Positions 11,637 through 22,086 of a stretch of DNA of 64,000 nucleotides are shown here, one piece after another (the stretch's first letter is position 1; every line of letters begins with the position of its first letter). The stretch spans positions 503,293,336 to 503,357,335 of the forward strand of contig NC_053390.1 of NCBI RefSeq assembly GCF_905171765.1, given 5' to 3'. Position numbers and translations under genes: made by a program. The notes beneath the pieces were generated by a model. That model was not told the DNA's origin, made no database searches, and saw only the letters and a list, made by a program, of their open reading frames with translations. The stretch comes from Bufo bufo (lineage: Eukaryota; Chordata; Amphibia; Anura; Bufonidae).

Positions 11637-12594
11637 TTGTTTAAAATCTTTCCCCTCTTTACAATGGCTGACCTGGTTCTGTGCAGGAATTGTTGTGCAT
11701 TTATTTCAGGTTCCACTCTTCAGAGGTTTGGATACTGTCTGATCTGTAGACAGCTCTCCATAATGCAGCAGGAAATTACCTTTTTGAAATATGAGATTTT
11801 TAAATTAACCACTAAACAAACTCAGGCTGAGAACATTGCAATGCGACTGCCACTGCCACAGAGGCCCCTTAGAATTGTAAGATGGGTTACTGTAGGTTCT
11901 GGTAGACTGAGAGTTGTGGATAGAAGGCATGTCCCACAGTCTGTGGCTCTCCATAATTCATTTGCAGCACTTTCAGAGTGCAAGAGCAACATGGAGGATG
12001 GCTCAAGCACAGTGGGTGAGAAACAATCATCTCCCATGCCTAAAGTATGTAAGACTGCAGCCAAAGACAAAAAGGAGAAGGTGAGGATTGATAGTAAGCA
12101 GCTGTTGGTGGGCGATTCCATCATAAGAGGTGTGAAGTTTGAGGAGAATGGTGTTGTGAGATGTCTCCCTGGTGCTACCGCTAGCAGGGATAGACGACAG
12201 ATCCTTATTATTGTTAGGCAAGCAAAGCAGGAAAGGGAAGTGGATGTTATTCTCCATCTTGGAACAAACGATCTGGCTTGCAATGAGGTTTCAAAGGTGA
12301 AAGAAGCTTTTTTACACACTTGGAAAGGATATACGGGAGGTTGCATCAACTGTTTCAGTCTCTGCAGTTTTGCCTGTGCATAACCTTCAGCATGACAGGA
12401 AGATGCGCATTAAGGAATTCAATGTATGGCTTGGTGAATGGTGTCTGAACCAAGGGTTTGGCTTTGTGTCTCATGTTAGCTCTTGTTGGAATGGAAAAGA
12501 ACTGTACCAGAAAGATGGTTTGCATCTTTCTCTCAAAGGAACGAATGTCCTCGGTGAACAGTTTCAGGTATTTGCTAAGAAGCATTTAAACTAG
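11637..12594 (+). pseudogene. CR1 ORF1 with SGNH/GDSL esterase domain (one frameshift)
   Basis: The reading starts MFKIFPLFTMADLVLC; the second Met may be the true start. A short Cys-containing N-terminal region (LCRNCCAF, CLICRQL) may bind zinc, then a helical stretch QQEITFLKYEIFKL follows. The esterase signature comes next: LLVGDSIIRGVK (nucleophile Ser block), then ILHLGTNDL (GxND-type block), then, in the next frame, LYQKDGLHLSLKG (catalytic Asp-x-x-His block). ORF1 proteins with this esterase are known from CR1-like LINEs and probably act in ribonucleoprotein formation or lipid-linked steps; the substrate is unknown. A one-base change between about 12,295 and 12,312 shifts the frame, so the last ~90 codons (to the stop ending at 12,594) are read from +1. 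ORF2 begins 18 bases downstream. Confidence 0.85.
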
Positions 12595-12611
12595 GAAAGG
12601 GGGGCAAAAGA

Positions 12612-15443
12612 GTGATAATCCACCAGTCCAACTGCCCCCCGGAACAATGCCAGAAGAGGCCAGTAGCACAAAGGTTAAGAAATGACAAGCTCAGAGTCTT
12701 GTCTACAAATGCTCGCAGTCTAGGGAATAAGATCAATGAACTTGAGGCTATAATGGCATCTGAGAATATAGATGTAGTGGCTGTTACTGAGACGTGGTTC
12801 AAGGGGAGTAATGACTGGGATATATCAATACCAGGGTTCTCTCTATACAGGAAAGACAGAGAAGGCAAGAAGGGGGGAGGGGTGGCCCTGTATGTGAAAG
12901 ATAACATAAAATCTAATTTGATACAAGTTAGCGAGAACAATTTAGAGTCAGTTTGGGTTACTGTGCAGCTTGATAATCATAAGGTAACTCGTGTAGGTGT
13001 GATATATAGACCACCTAGCCAAGTCAAAGAATTAGATGATCTACTAGTTGAGGAAATAGCTAAAATGACATTGAAGGGGGAAGTTATCATTATGGGAGAC
13101 TTCAATCTTCCAGATGTAAACTGGAAAACCAAAATAGCTAGTTCTGCCAGGAGTACAGATATTCTAAATTCCCTACTGGGATTATCTCTACAGCAAGTAG
13201 TGGAGGAGCCAACCCGGAAGGAGGCCATTTTAGATTTAGTATTCACAAATGGGAATTTGGTATCTGATATTACTGTAGGGGAAAGCTTGGGATCTAGTGA
13301 TAACCAGTCCGTGTGGTTTACTATAAGTACAGTGACTGAGTCACACCACACAAAAACAAAAGTTTTAGATTTTAGAAAAACAGACTTTTCTAAAATTAGA
13401 TTAGTGGTATACAAGTCCCTATCAGACTGGAACAGTTTCATTGGAGTCCAGGAGAAATGGGACTACTTAAAAGTGGCACTATTGAAGGCAACAGAAAATT
13501 GCATTAGACTTGTCAGTAAAAGCAAAAAAAGGAAGAGACCAGTGTGGTACTCAGCAGAAGTGGCCAAAATCATTAAAAACAAAAAGATAGCATTTAGGAA
13601 TTATAAAAAATAAAAAAACGAGGATGACAGACAAATTTATAAGATTAGGCAGAGAGAGGCCAAACAAGTTATAAGAGCTTCCAAAGCACAGGAAGAAGAG
13701 AAATTAGCTCAGTCAGGGAAAAAAGGCGAGAAGGCATTCTTCAGATACATAAATGAAAAAAGGAAACTAAAACAAGGAATTACCAAATTAAAAACAAAAG
13801 AAGGAAGGTATATGGAAGAAGATAAAGAACTAGCTGACTGCCTCAATGAATATTTCTGTTCAGTTTTTACAAAGGAAAATGAAGGAGAAGGACCTCAGTT
13901 AGGAAAGAAGACTAATGAATCTTTTGATGCATGTGTCTTTACAGAGGAAGAGGTTCTAAGTCAGCTGTCTAAAATTAATACAAATAAGTCACAGGGGCCT
14001 GATGGGATACACCCAAAGCTATTAAAAGAGCTCAGCGGTGAACTAGCAAAACCATTAACAGATTTATTTAACCAATCACTGGCAACAGGAGTCGTCCCAG
14101 AAGATTGGAAATTAGCAAATGTTGTGCCCATTCACAAAAAAGGTAGTAGGGAGGAATCGGGCAACTATAGGCCAGTAAGCCTGACATCAATAGTGGGGAA
14201 ATTAATGGAAACCATACTTAAGGAGAGGATTGTGGAACATCTAAAATCCCATGGATTGAAAGATGAAAAACAGCATGGGTTTACTTCAGGGAGATCATGT
14301 CAAACTAATCTTATTGATTTTTTTGATTGGGTGACTAAAATAATAGATGGAGGAGGTGCAGTAGACATTGCTTATCTAGACTTTAGTAAGGCTTTTGATA
14401 CTGTCCCACATAGAAAGCTTATCAATAAAGTGCAGTCTTTGGGCTTGGACTCCCATATTGTTGAATGGATTAGGCAGTGGCTGAGGGACAGGCAACAGAG
14501 GGTTGTAGTCAATGGAGTATATTCAGACCAAGGTCTTGTTACCAGTGGGGTACCTCAGGGATCTGTTCTGGGACCCATATTGTTTAATATCTTTATCAGC
14601 GAAATTGCAGAAGGCCTCGATGGTAAGGTGTGTCTTTTTGCTGATGACACAAAGATTTGTAACAGGGTTGATGTTCCTGGAGGGATACACCAAATGGAAA
14701 AGGACTTAGGAAAACTAGAGGAATGGTCAAAAATATGGCAACTAAAATTTAATGTTGATAAGTGCAAGATAATGCACCTGGGACGTAAAAACCCAAGAGC
14801 AGAATATAAAATCAGTGATACAGTCCTAACCTCAGTATCTGAGGAAAGGGATTTAGGGGTCATTATTTCAGAAGACTTAAAGGTAGGCAGACAATGTCAT
14901 AAAGCAGCAGGAAATGCTAGCAGAATGCTTGGGTGTATAGGGAGAGGAATTACCAGTAGAAAGAGGGAGGTGCTCATGCCGCTCTACAGAGCACTAGTGA
15001 GACCTTATTTGGAGTATTGTGTTCAGTACTGGAGACCATATCTCCAGAAGGATATTGATACTTTGGAGAGAGTTCAGAGAAGAGCTACTAAACTGGTACA
15101 TGGATTGCAGGATAAAACTTACCAGGAAAGATTAAAGGACCTTAACATGTATAGCTTGGAAGAAAGACGAGACAGAGGGGATATGATAGAAACTTTTAAA
15201 TACATAAAGGGAATCAACAAGGTAAAAGAGGAGAGAATATTTAAAAGAAGAAAAACTGCTACAAGAGGACATAGTTTTAAACTAGAGGGGCAAAGGTTTA
15301 AAAGTAATATCAGGAAGTATTACTTTACTGAGAGAGTAGTGGATGCATGGAATAGCCTTCCTGCAGAAGTGGTAGCAGCAAATACAGTGGAGGAGTTTAA
15401 GCATGCATGGGATAGGCATAAGGCCATCCTTCATATAAGATAG
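12612..15443 (+). pseudogene. CR1 ORF2: endonuclease-reverse transcriptase, one in-frame stop
   Basis: A single frame of 944 codons is open except for one TAA at 13,611-13,613 (codon 334). N-terminal third: apurinic-type endonuclease with LRVLSTNARSL, VAVTETWF, GVALYVKD, VIYRPP, IIMGDFNLPDVNW and SSDNQSVWF. Middle: reverse transcriptase with KSQGPDGIHPKLLKEL, NYRPVSLTS, HGFTSGRSC, AYLDFSKAFDTVPH (first catalytic Asp), GVPQGSVLGPILF and LFADDTKI (catalytic Asp pair). C-terminus: thumb-like region ending RVVDAWNSLPAEVV. The protein would nick DNA and prime reverse transcription of its own RNA. The stop lies in an A-rich run (ttataaaaaataaaaaaac). All catalytic motifs are intact. It could be functional only if the stop were read through or absent in other copies. 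Confidence 0.92.
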
Positions 15444-15535
15444 GGCCAGGGGCTATCCATAGTATTTAGTATATTGGGCAGACTAGATGGGCCAAATGGT
15501 TCTTATCTGCCGACACATTCTATGTTTCTATTATG
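15444..15535 (+). other. CR1 3' untranslated region
   Basis: About 90 bases follow the ORF2 stop, including 'gggcagactagatgggccaa' and 'ggttcttatctgccgacac', ending in two octamer-like units (ATTCTATG, TTTCTATT). The short tail is what the reverse transcriptase recognises in CR1 elements. Confidence 0.75.
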
Positions 15536-16341
15536 TAGCAAAAGCTCTGGGGTAATTAAGGAATTAACAAGGAGTTCATGCTATGTTCATTAACATGCTA
15601 GATCTTATTCTCTAGAGATGAAACTATTTCTCAGGTAGGGAAAAATAGACCCCAGGTTGCCTCTCATGCAGCTCGCGCTGTTTTCCTGGTTGCCGTAGTA
15701 ACAAGGCATATAGCTAGGGTAAAAAAGGTATCACTGATAAAAGACGCGTTCCTGTGTTTTAGCAAGATTTGGTTCAGCTATCTCAGCAGCACCTTTATAA
15801 TGCCTCTAGCATTTATTTAAAAAAAAAATGATAACCCTTTCATGACCAAGCCAGTTTTCACTTTCCTGACCTAATTTTGAAAATCTGACACGTGTCAGTT
15901 TATGTGCTAATAACTTAACTGGAATGATCCTACTTATCCAAGCAATTTTGAGATTCAGTTTTTTCATGAAATGTTGTACATCATGTTAGTGGTAAATTTT
16001 GGTTAATAAGTTTATTTATTTATTTTTTTACATTTTCAGAGAATTTTGAAAAAAGATTTACATTTTTTAAATTTGAATTTCTCTGCTTTTAAGACAGATA
16101 GTTATAACTCAGAAAATAGTTATTAATTAACATTCACCATATACTGTATATACTTTATGCTGGCATCATTTTGTAAAGATCATTTTCTTTTTTTAGGATC
16201 TCAGAAGGCTTAGAATTTTATAAGCAATTTTTTACTTTTTCAAGATAATTTCCAAAACTGAAATTTTTAAGGATCAATTCAGTTCTGAAGTGATTTTAAG
16301 AGGCTTGCATAATATAAACCACCCATTTTAGAAATTACACC

Positions 16342-17526
16342 TGTGAGGAATATGGATTAATATTTTATGTCAGCCATGTCCCCACCAGTCATCAGAATTT
16401 TCACACTTCCATCCAGTCAGCCAGGAAGCAAATGATGTGATAGGAAGAATCTCTCAGCATGAGGTCTAGTCCATTCCCCAGTTCAATCAAATCTAGCAGA
16501 CAGCATGGAACCGGCGATTTGTAAGGAATTATGAATCGCCTGGCTATCACAGGCACAAACCGGATACATATTTGTGTCCCTGTGGCCGTGATGAACAGGC
16601 CTGTGGTCTTAGTGTGGTGTTGGGAGGCCAGGAAAGGGAGATATACATATCTCCCACAGAAACCAAATAACTGTACCATGCTTGGACTCTACTGGTAGCT
16701 GGAACCCAGACGGATCTGTTGGTCCCAGAACAATATCCCTGTGATCTTCTGGTATGGAGCTATGAACCCTAAAGGGTTTTGTGGGTCATTTGCTGCCAGT
16801 CCAGCAGGGGGGGTGGACCCCTCCCAGAGGCCAGGAGGGGAGGGGCCGGCTACAGGTTAAAAGGCTTGTGCCAGCAAGCGGGCAGGTCTTTCTCTTAAAG
16901 GGGGTCACATCGTGCCATGTGTTTGGAGATACCTGGAAACTGCTGACATCACTTCCCCCACGTGACCGCAGCCAAGGACTATTCCACGATCATAACCCAA
17001 AGGAACATTCATCTACCCGGTAACAGACTTGTACTCTGTGTAATCCTGTTTGTCCATACTACCTGTATTTATAACCTCAGACCACTGCATATATTCTTTT
17101 TGTATAGTATTTTATCTAGTGTGCCCTTAAGGCGATTAAATATATAATTTAATCTTGTGCTGTCTCGATCTCGATCACTAATCCCCACGTCCGTGTTTTG
17201 GCCTAGTTATAAGCCACCGCGGGTTGGTTTCTCACAATATATAATCCTGTTAGCGGACCGGGCTTATATCAAACAAGAAGCTGGTGGCAGATTTCCCGGG
17301 CTGAGGAAGCGCTGTTTCACTGGGGAAGTGACCAGGCTCCCTCAGCTTGTTGCCTCTCTGTGCCCGTGTGGACAGGAGGAGTCGGAGTAAACTGTACCAA
17401 GCTGACCTTATATGCTCAGACTCTGGGAGGGCGTAACGTCACATCTTGGTAACCAGTGACCATACCGCGTCTCGTGAGCTCGACATAGTTGACGTCAAGC
17501 GGGCACGAGGGGTGGTATTCCTCACA
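16342..17526 (+). mobile_element. Solo LTR, 5-bp target duplication ACACC
   Basis: The 1,185-bp block starts TGTGAGGAATATGG and ends TATTCCTCACA, so it has TG...CA termini with 9-10 bp of inverted terminal match. It is flanked by ACACC at 16,337-16,341 and 17,527-17,531. Removing it and one ACACC rejoins 'gaaattacacccatctaatt', which fits the surrounding array text. An ATTAAA-type signal near 17,139 and a TATA-like 'ggttaaaaggc' near 16,855 suggest plus orientation. Short open frames inside are not genes. Gypsy and retroviral LTRs both fit; the family is undetermined. Confidence 0.8.
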
Positions 17527-17578
17527 ACACCCATCTAATTAGTCAAAACTTATCTTTACAAACTGTTTTAACTTCTTA

Positions 17579-17904
17579 GGCCTCATGAACATGAACGTAT
17601 TTTCATTCTGTGTACGTTCTGTTTTTTTGCGGACTGTATACGGAACCATTCATTTCAATGGGTCCTCAAAAAAAAAACAGAAGGTACTCCGTGTGCATTC
17701 CGTTTCGTATGTCCATATTTCCATTCCACAAAAAAATAGAACATGTCCTATTTTTGTCGGCATTACGGACAAGGATAGGACTGTTCTATTAGGGGCCAGC
17801 TGTTCTGTTCCACAAAATACGGAATGCACACGGATGTCACCCGTATTTTTTGTGGATGCGTTTTTTGCGGACCGCAAAATACATACAGTCGTTTGCATGA
17901 GGCC
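17579..17904. mobile_element. Harbinger-like MITE, fourth copy
   Basis: A 326-bp element with left end GGCCTCATGAACATGAACGT and right end GTCGTTTGCATGAGGCC, flanked by TTA at 17,576-17,578 and 17,905-17,907. It carries the core 'gaacatgtcctatttttgtc'. It lies in the piggyBac-type relic: joining its flanks gives 'aacttcttaggtgttccac', matching the array text. Confidence 0.8.
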
Positions 17905-17973
17905 TTAGGTGTTCCACAGGAATTAACCTCTTCAAATCTGACATGTTTCACTTTTGTGTGGCTTATAGGCTAG

Positions 17974-18245
17974 GGCTACATGATGACATTTGTCGCACCA
18001 ATGTCGCACGACAATTTTTAAAATGATAGTCTATGGTGTCACACTGAGACATGCGACATACTGCGACACGACAGTAGCAAAAAATCCATCCTAGATGGAT
18101 TTTTCTGAGACTGTCGCGTTGCAGTCGCATGTCGCAGTGCGAAACCATAGACTATCATTATAAAAAATGTTGCGCGACATTGGTGCGACATCAATGTCGC
18201 GCTACACATGTTGCAGTGTAGTTGTGCCCTATGTGTCGTGTAGCC
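17974..18245. mobile_element. Foldback MITE rich in 'gtcgcac' motifs
   Basis: About 272 bp with left end GGCTACATGATGACATTTGT and right end ATGTGTCGTGTAGCC as inverted repeats. Inner arms such as 'aatgatagtctatggt' (about 18,022) and 'accatagactatcatt' (about 18,144) are also complementary, so most of the element can fold back. No target duplication is clear. Confidence 0.65.
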
Positions 18246-19385
18246 ATGGCCATAGACTAGAAACCACCCATAAATGATTTCACTTTAGAACCTACTCCCC
18301 TCAAATTACTCAAAACTGATTTTACAAACTTCGTTAACCCTTTAAGTGTCCCATAACATTTAAAGGAAAGTGGAGGTGAAATTTAAAAATTTCATTTTTT
18401 TTCAGATTTTAAATTTTTATAAATTTTTCACAGAAAGGGTTAACAGTCAAACAAAACTAATTATTTATTACCCTGATTCTGTAGTTTACAGAAACACCAT
18501 ATATGTGGTTGTAAATTGCTGTAAGGGCATGCAGCATGGCGCAGAAGATAAAGAGCGCCATATAGATTTTGGACAGCAGATTTCACTGAGATAATTTTAA
18601 GTTGCCATATTGCATTTGAAGACCCCCTGATGCACCCCCTACAGTAGAAGCTCCCAAAAAGTGACCCCATTTTGGAAACTACAGGATAAGGTGACAGTTT
18701 TCTTGGTACTATTTTGGGCTACATATGATTTTTAATTGCTCAATATTACGCTTTTTGTGAGGCAAGGTAACCACAAAATGGCTGTTGTGGCACAATTTAA
18801 ATTTTTAGTTTTTTTAAGGAGTTTGACAGGATAGATCATGTGTTGTTTTTATAGAGCAGGTTGATATAGATGCAACAATACCAAATATGTGTATTTTTAT
18901 TTATTCCTTTCAGTTTTACATAATAAAGCATTTTTTAAATAAAAAAATCTTGTTGTTGTGTCTTCATTTTCTGAAAGCTACATTTCTTTTATTTTTATGC
19001 CAATCATCTTGTGCAAGGAAGAGCAGAAGTTTTTATTGGTACCATTTTGGTATACATATGATTTTTTTGATCATTCAATATTACACTTTTTGGGGGTAGA
19101 TCATGTGATATTTTTATAGAGCAGGTTGTAATGGACGCAGCGATACCTAATATGTCTACTTTTAAATTTTTTTACGGTATTTTAGTTTTACACAATGAAA
19201 GCATTAAAAAAAAATAATAATAATGTTTTAGTGTCTCCATTTTCTGAAATCCATACAGTATATATTTTTTTATTTTTTTGGGTGATTGTCTTATGTAGGG
19301 GCAAATTTTTTGCTAGGTGAGGTACTATTTTGGGGTATACTCGAGTATAAGACGAGTTTTTTGGCACATATTTTTGCTTTTAAAA

Positions 19386-20090
19386 GTTTTTCAGATGGAG
19401 AAATGGAAATTGACGCATATCTACAAGATTTCGAGCGTTAATGCGCTTTGGAGGGTCTGGAATCAGAGCAATGGGCCGCGATTCTAAGCAGCAAACTCAC
19501 AGGCCGAGCAGCAGAGGCGTACCGAGCAGTTCCTGATACAGCCATACACGACTACGCCAGGGTAAAGGACATTCTGCTAGCCAGGTATGCCATGACCGCA
19601 GAGACTTACAGGAAAAAGTTTCGGGCATTACGGAAAGGGGGCCGAGACTCCTACACTGAATGGGCTTTTAGGATGTATCGGTCAGCCCAAAACTGGATAC
19701 AAGGCTGCCAGGCCACGACGCTAGAAGAGGTGCTACAACTCCTCTTGCTAGAACTATTTTTTGACCACACACCTGCAGACACCAGGGACTGAGTCAGAGA
19801 CAGGAAGCCGGCCACAATTGAGGAAGAGGCCAAGCTGGCAGACGAGAATCACGAGGGAAGAAAAGGAGAGGCTAGTGGGAACCGCCCTCTGGTAAGGTCC
19901 AGCGCTCCAACGCCAAGTCCTGTGACCCACCACCGACCAAACGCGGTACCACCCACGACACAGCCTAATTTTAACCGGAGACCGCCATTGGTATGTCACC
20001 AATGCAATCAACCAGGGCACTACAAAATACATTGCCCTCAGTGGAGCAGAGGCAATTGGGAGCGGCCATCACCACCGCTACCGAGGACAG
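19386..20090 (+). pseudogene. Gmr1-like gag with SCAN-like capsid and zinc knuckle
   Basis: One plus frame (the frame of the ORFs at 19,448 and 19,922) covers this part. It starts at DGEMEIDAYLQDFER without an upstream Met, as the 5' end is lost. The capsid-like part reads EQWAAILSSKLTGRAAEAY, VKDILLARYAMTAETYRKKF and YTEWAFRMYRSAQNWI, which resembles the SCAN domain. That domain is thought to derive from the gag of this retrotransposon group. CHQCNQPGHYKIHC is a CCHC zinc knuckle that would bind RNA. Stops at 19,439-19,441 (TAA) and 19,790-19,792 (TGA) break it. Confidence 0.8.
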
Positions 20091-22078
20091 CCGCTCATCA
20101 CTATCAACATGAGCCGCTGGAAGACCACAGCCCTGAATCTGAGCAATGGGCCATACTACATGAGGTGGACCTAGCCCAAGCCAAGGGGGACAACCGGGTG
20201 CACCACAGACAATGGGTCACCATAGATGGAAAGGAGGCTGAGGCACTACGAGACTCTGGGGCCACCCTTACTCTGGTGCAGGCTCACACCGTATCTGCAA
20301 AAGCGCGCACCAACAGGACTGTTGCAGTAAGAGTGGCAGGAGGCGCCATCCACAAACTACCCACAGCGGTGCAGTTAAATTGGGGCACCGGAGCCAAGCA
20401 GATGGAAGTAGGCATTATGTCTGGCCTACCTGCGGAAGTATTGTTGGGGAACGATTTGGGGTGCCTAACTTCACAGCTGCTTACCCCAGATCCCGCTGGT
20501 ACCTGTCCTGTGACTACCAGGGCGCAAGCCCGCCGAGCTGGACAGACACACTCCGAGGAACCACAAGTAGGAACCGAAATCCCCGTAGTATGCCCTAACC
20601 CTATTCCCTTCTGGGGTACTCCCCAAGACTTTGGCCAAGCCCAGCAGTCAGACCCCACCTTAGCAGGTTACAGGAAGGCCGTAGGTACCCCTAAGGAAGG
20701 TAATGCCCAAGAGAACTTCCACTGGGACAAGGGACTGCTATATAGGGTCAAAGGGGGAGTGGGAAGTGGGGCAGCCCAAGTTATAAAAAGGCAACTAGTC
20801 GTACCCCGCAAATACAGAGCAGAGCTTCTAAAGCTCAGCCATGATATCCCGCTAGCCGGACATCTGGGTATCAAGAAAATTAAGGACCGCCTTACCCAGA
20901 CGTTCTTATGGCCAGGGATATCAAAAGACTTGCAGACGTACTGCAGGAGATGTAACACATGTCAAAGGATAGGGAAACGGGGGGACCACTCCAAGGCCAA
21001 GTTACGGTCCCTACCTATAATAGAGGAACCATTCTACAGAGTGGCAGTAAACCTGATAGGGCCCCTCAACAAACCCTGCTCCTCCGGAAAGCGCTACATC
21101 CTCACGGTGGTAGACTACGCCACCAGGTACCCTGAGGCTGTGGCGCTCTCCAACATTGAGGCGGAGACGGTAGCAGAGGCTCTAGTCAGGATCTTTTCCC
21201 GTGTAGGATTCCCCCGGGAAATACTCTCAGATCAGGGAACACAGTTCACGGCAACTGTCACTCAACAGTTATGGCAGAGCTGCGGGGTGAAACCATTATT
21301 TAGCTCCCCCTACCACCCCCAGACCAACAGCCTCTGTAAACGATTCAACGGCACGCTTAAGCAAATGCTCACAGCGTTCACAGAGTCCTACGGTCAATGG
21401 GAGAAATTTCTACCCCATCTCCTGTTTGCCTGCCGGGAAGTGCCCCAGGCGTCGACCGGGTTCTCCCCCTTCGAACTCCTATATGGGAGAAAAGTCCGGG
21501 GACCCCTGGACCTCATATGGGAGCACTGGGAGGGCAACACAGGAGAGGAAGGGATCCCAGTGTTACCATACATGCTGGAGTTCCAGGACTGCCTGCGGGC
21601 ACTGACCGAATCAATTCGGGAGAACCTGAGGGGGCCCCAGAAACGACAGAAACAATGGTATGACCGGGGAGCACGAGATAGGAACCTGGAAGTAGGGCAA
21701 AAGGTATTAGCCCTCAGACCATCCAAAAAGGACAAGCTACAGGCAGCATGGCAGGGGCTATTTAAAGTGGTGGAACGAATTAGCGACACCACCTATATTG
21801 TGGCCAAATGTTAGTGTGAAAGGATCAGACGAGCCTTTCATGTGAACATGTTGAAACAGTACTTCAAGCGCTCAGAGGTCGTGGCCGCTATTTGTGCCTC
21901 GTCCACTGATGATAGTGAGGGACTCCCCTTACCCGACCTACTGGCAGCTAACCAAGGTACCCTAGAGCAGGTTGGGTTGGGGGAGAAACTAGATCCCACA
22001 CAGCAGGCAGACCAAAACAACTGCTGCGGGAGTACGGTGGGCTGTTCTCGGTCCTACTCGGGTACACCTCCGCCATAG
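20091..22078 (+). pseudogene. Gmr1-like protease and integrase, upstream of RT
   Basis: Continues the gag frame. Protease: ALRDSGATLTLV contains the D-S-G-A aspartic protease motif. Integrase zinc-binding domain: HDIPLAGHLGIKKI then CRRCNTCQR (HHCC). Catalytic core: YRVAVNLIGPL, where Asn stands at the usual first catalytic Asp; EILSDQGTQF holds the second Asp; 35 residues further, in YHPQTNSLCKRFNGTLK, a Lys stands at the usual Glu. A TAG at 21,812-21,814 interrupts the frame just before RRAFHVNMLKQYF, the usual integrase C-terminal motif. The integrase is inactive on two catalytic positions as well as by the stop. It normally inserts the cDNA copy; the protease normally cuts the polyprotein. 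Confidence 0.88.
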
Positions 22079-22086
22079 TACACCGG

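Larger units (their letters stand above)
11220..15535 (+). mobile_element. CR1 LINE, nearly full length
   Basis: A plus-strand non-LTR retrotransposon with a repeated 5' untranslated region, an esterase-type ORF1, an endonuclease/reverse-transcriptase ORF2 and a short 3' tail. The tail ends ATTCTATGTTTCTATTATG at 15,517-15,535, which carries the octamer pattern that closes CR1 elements. The element is damaged by only one frameshift (ORF1) and one stop (ORF2), so it is among the younger insertions in the window. The exact 5' end is uncertain, because the first copy of the 5' repeat starts abruptly near 11,216. Confidence 0.85.
15832..19340 (-). mobile_element. Reversed piggyBac-type relic, split by a solo LTR and two MITEs
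   Basis: From 15,832 the sequence (AACCCTTTCATGACCAAGCC, then 'gtgctaataacttaactgg' and 'tgttgtacatcatgttagtgg') follows, with divergence, the reverse complement of the 3' end of the piggyBac at 24,486-31,110. The array-type text continues at 18,300-19,340 ('attactcaaaactgattttac', 'gtgaccccattttggaaact'). Between these, an LTR (16,342-17,526), a Harbinger-like MITE (17,579-17,904) and a foldback (17,974-18,245) are inserted. Joining the flanks of the first two gives the array text again. No transposase remains. Confidence 0.7.

Noticed and set aside
19320..19385. Left LTR of the Gmr1-like element just before gag
   Set aside because: The sequence there ('gggtatactcgagtataaga') does not match the 3' LTR at 31,406, so the element is truncated.
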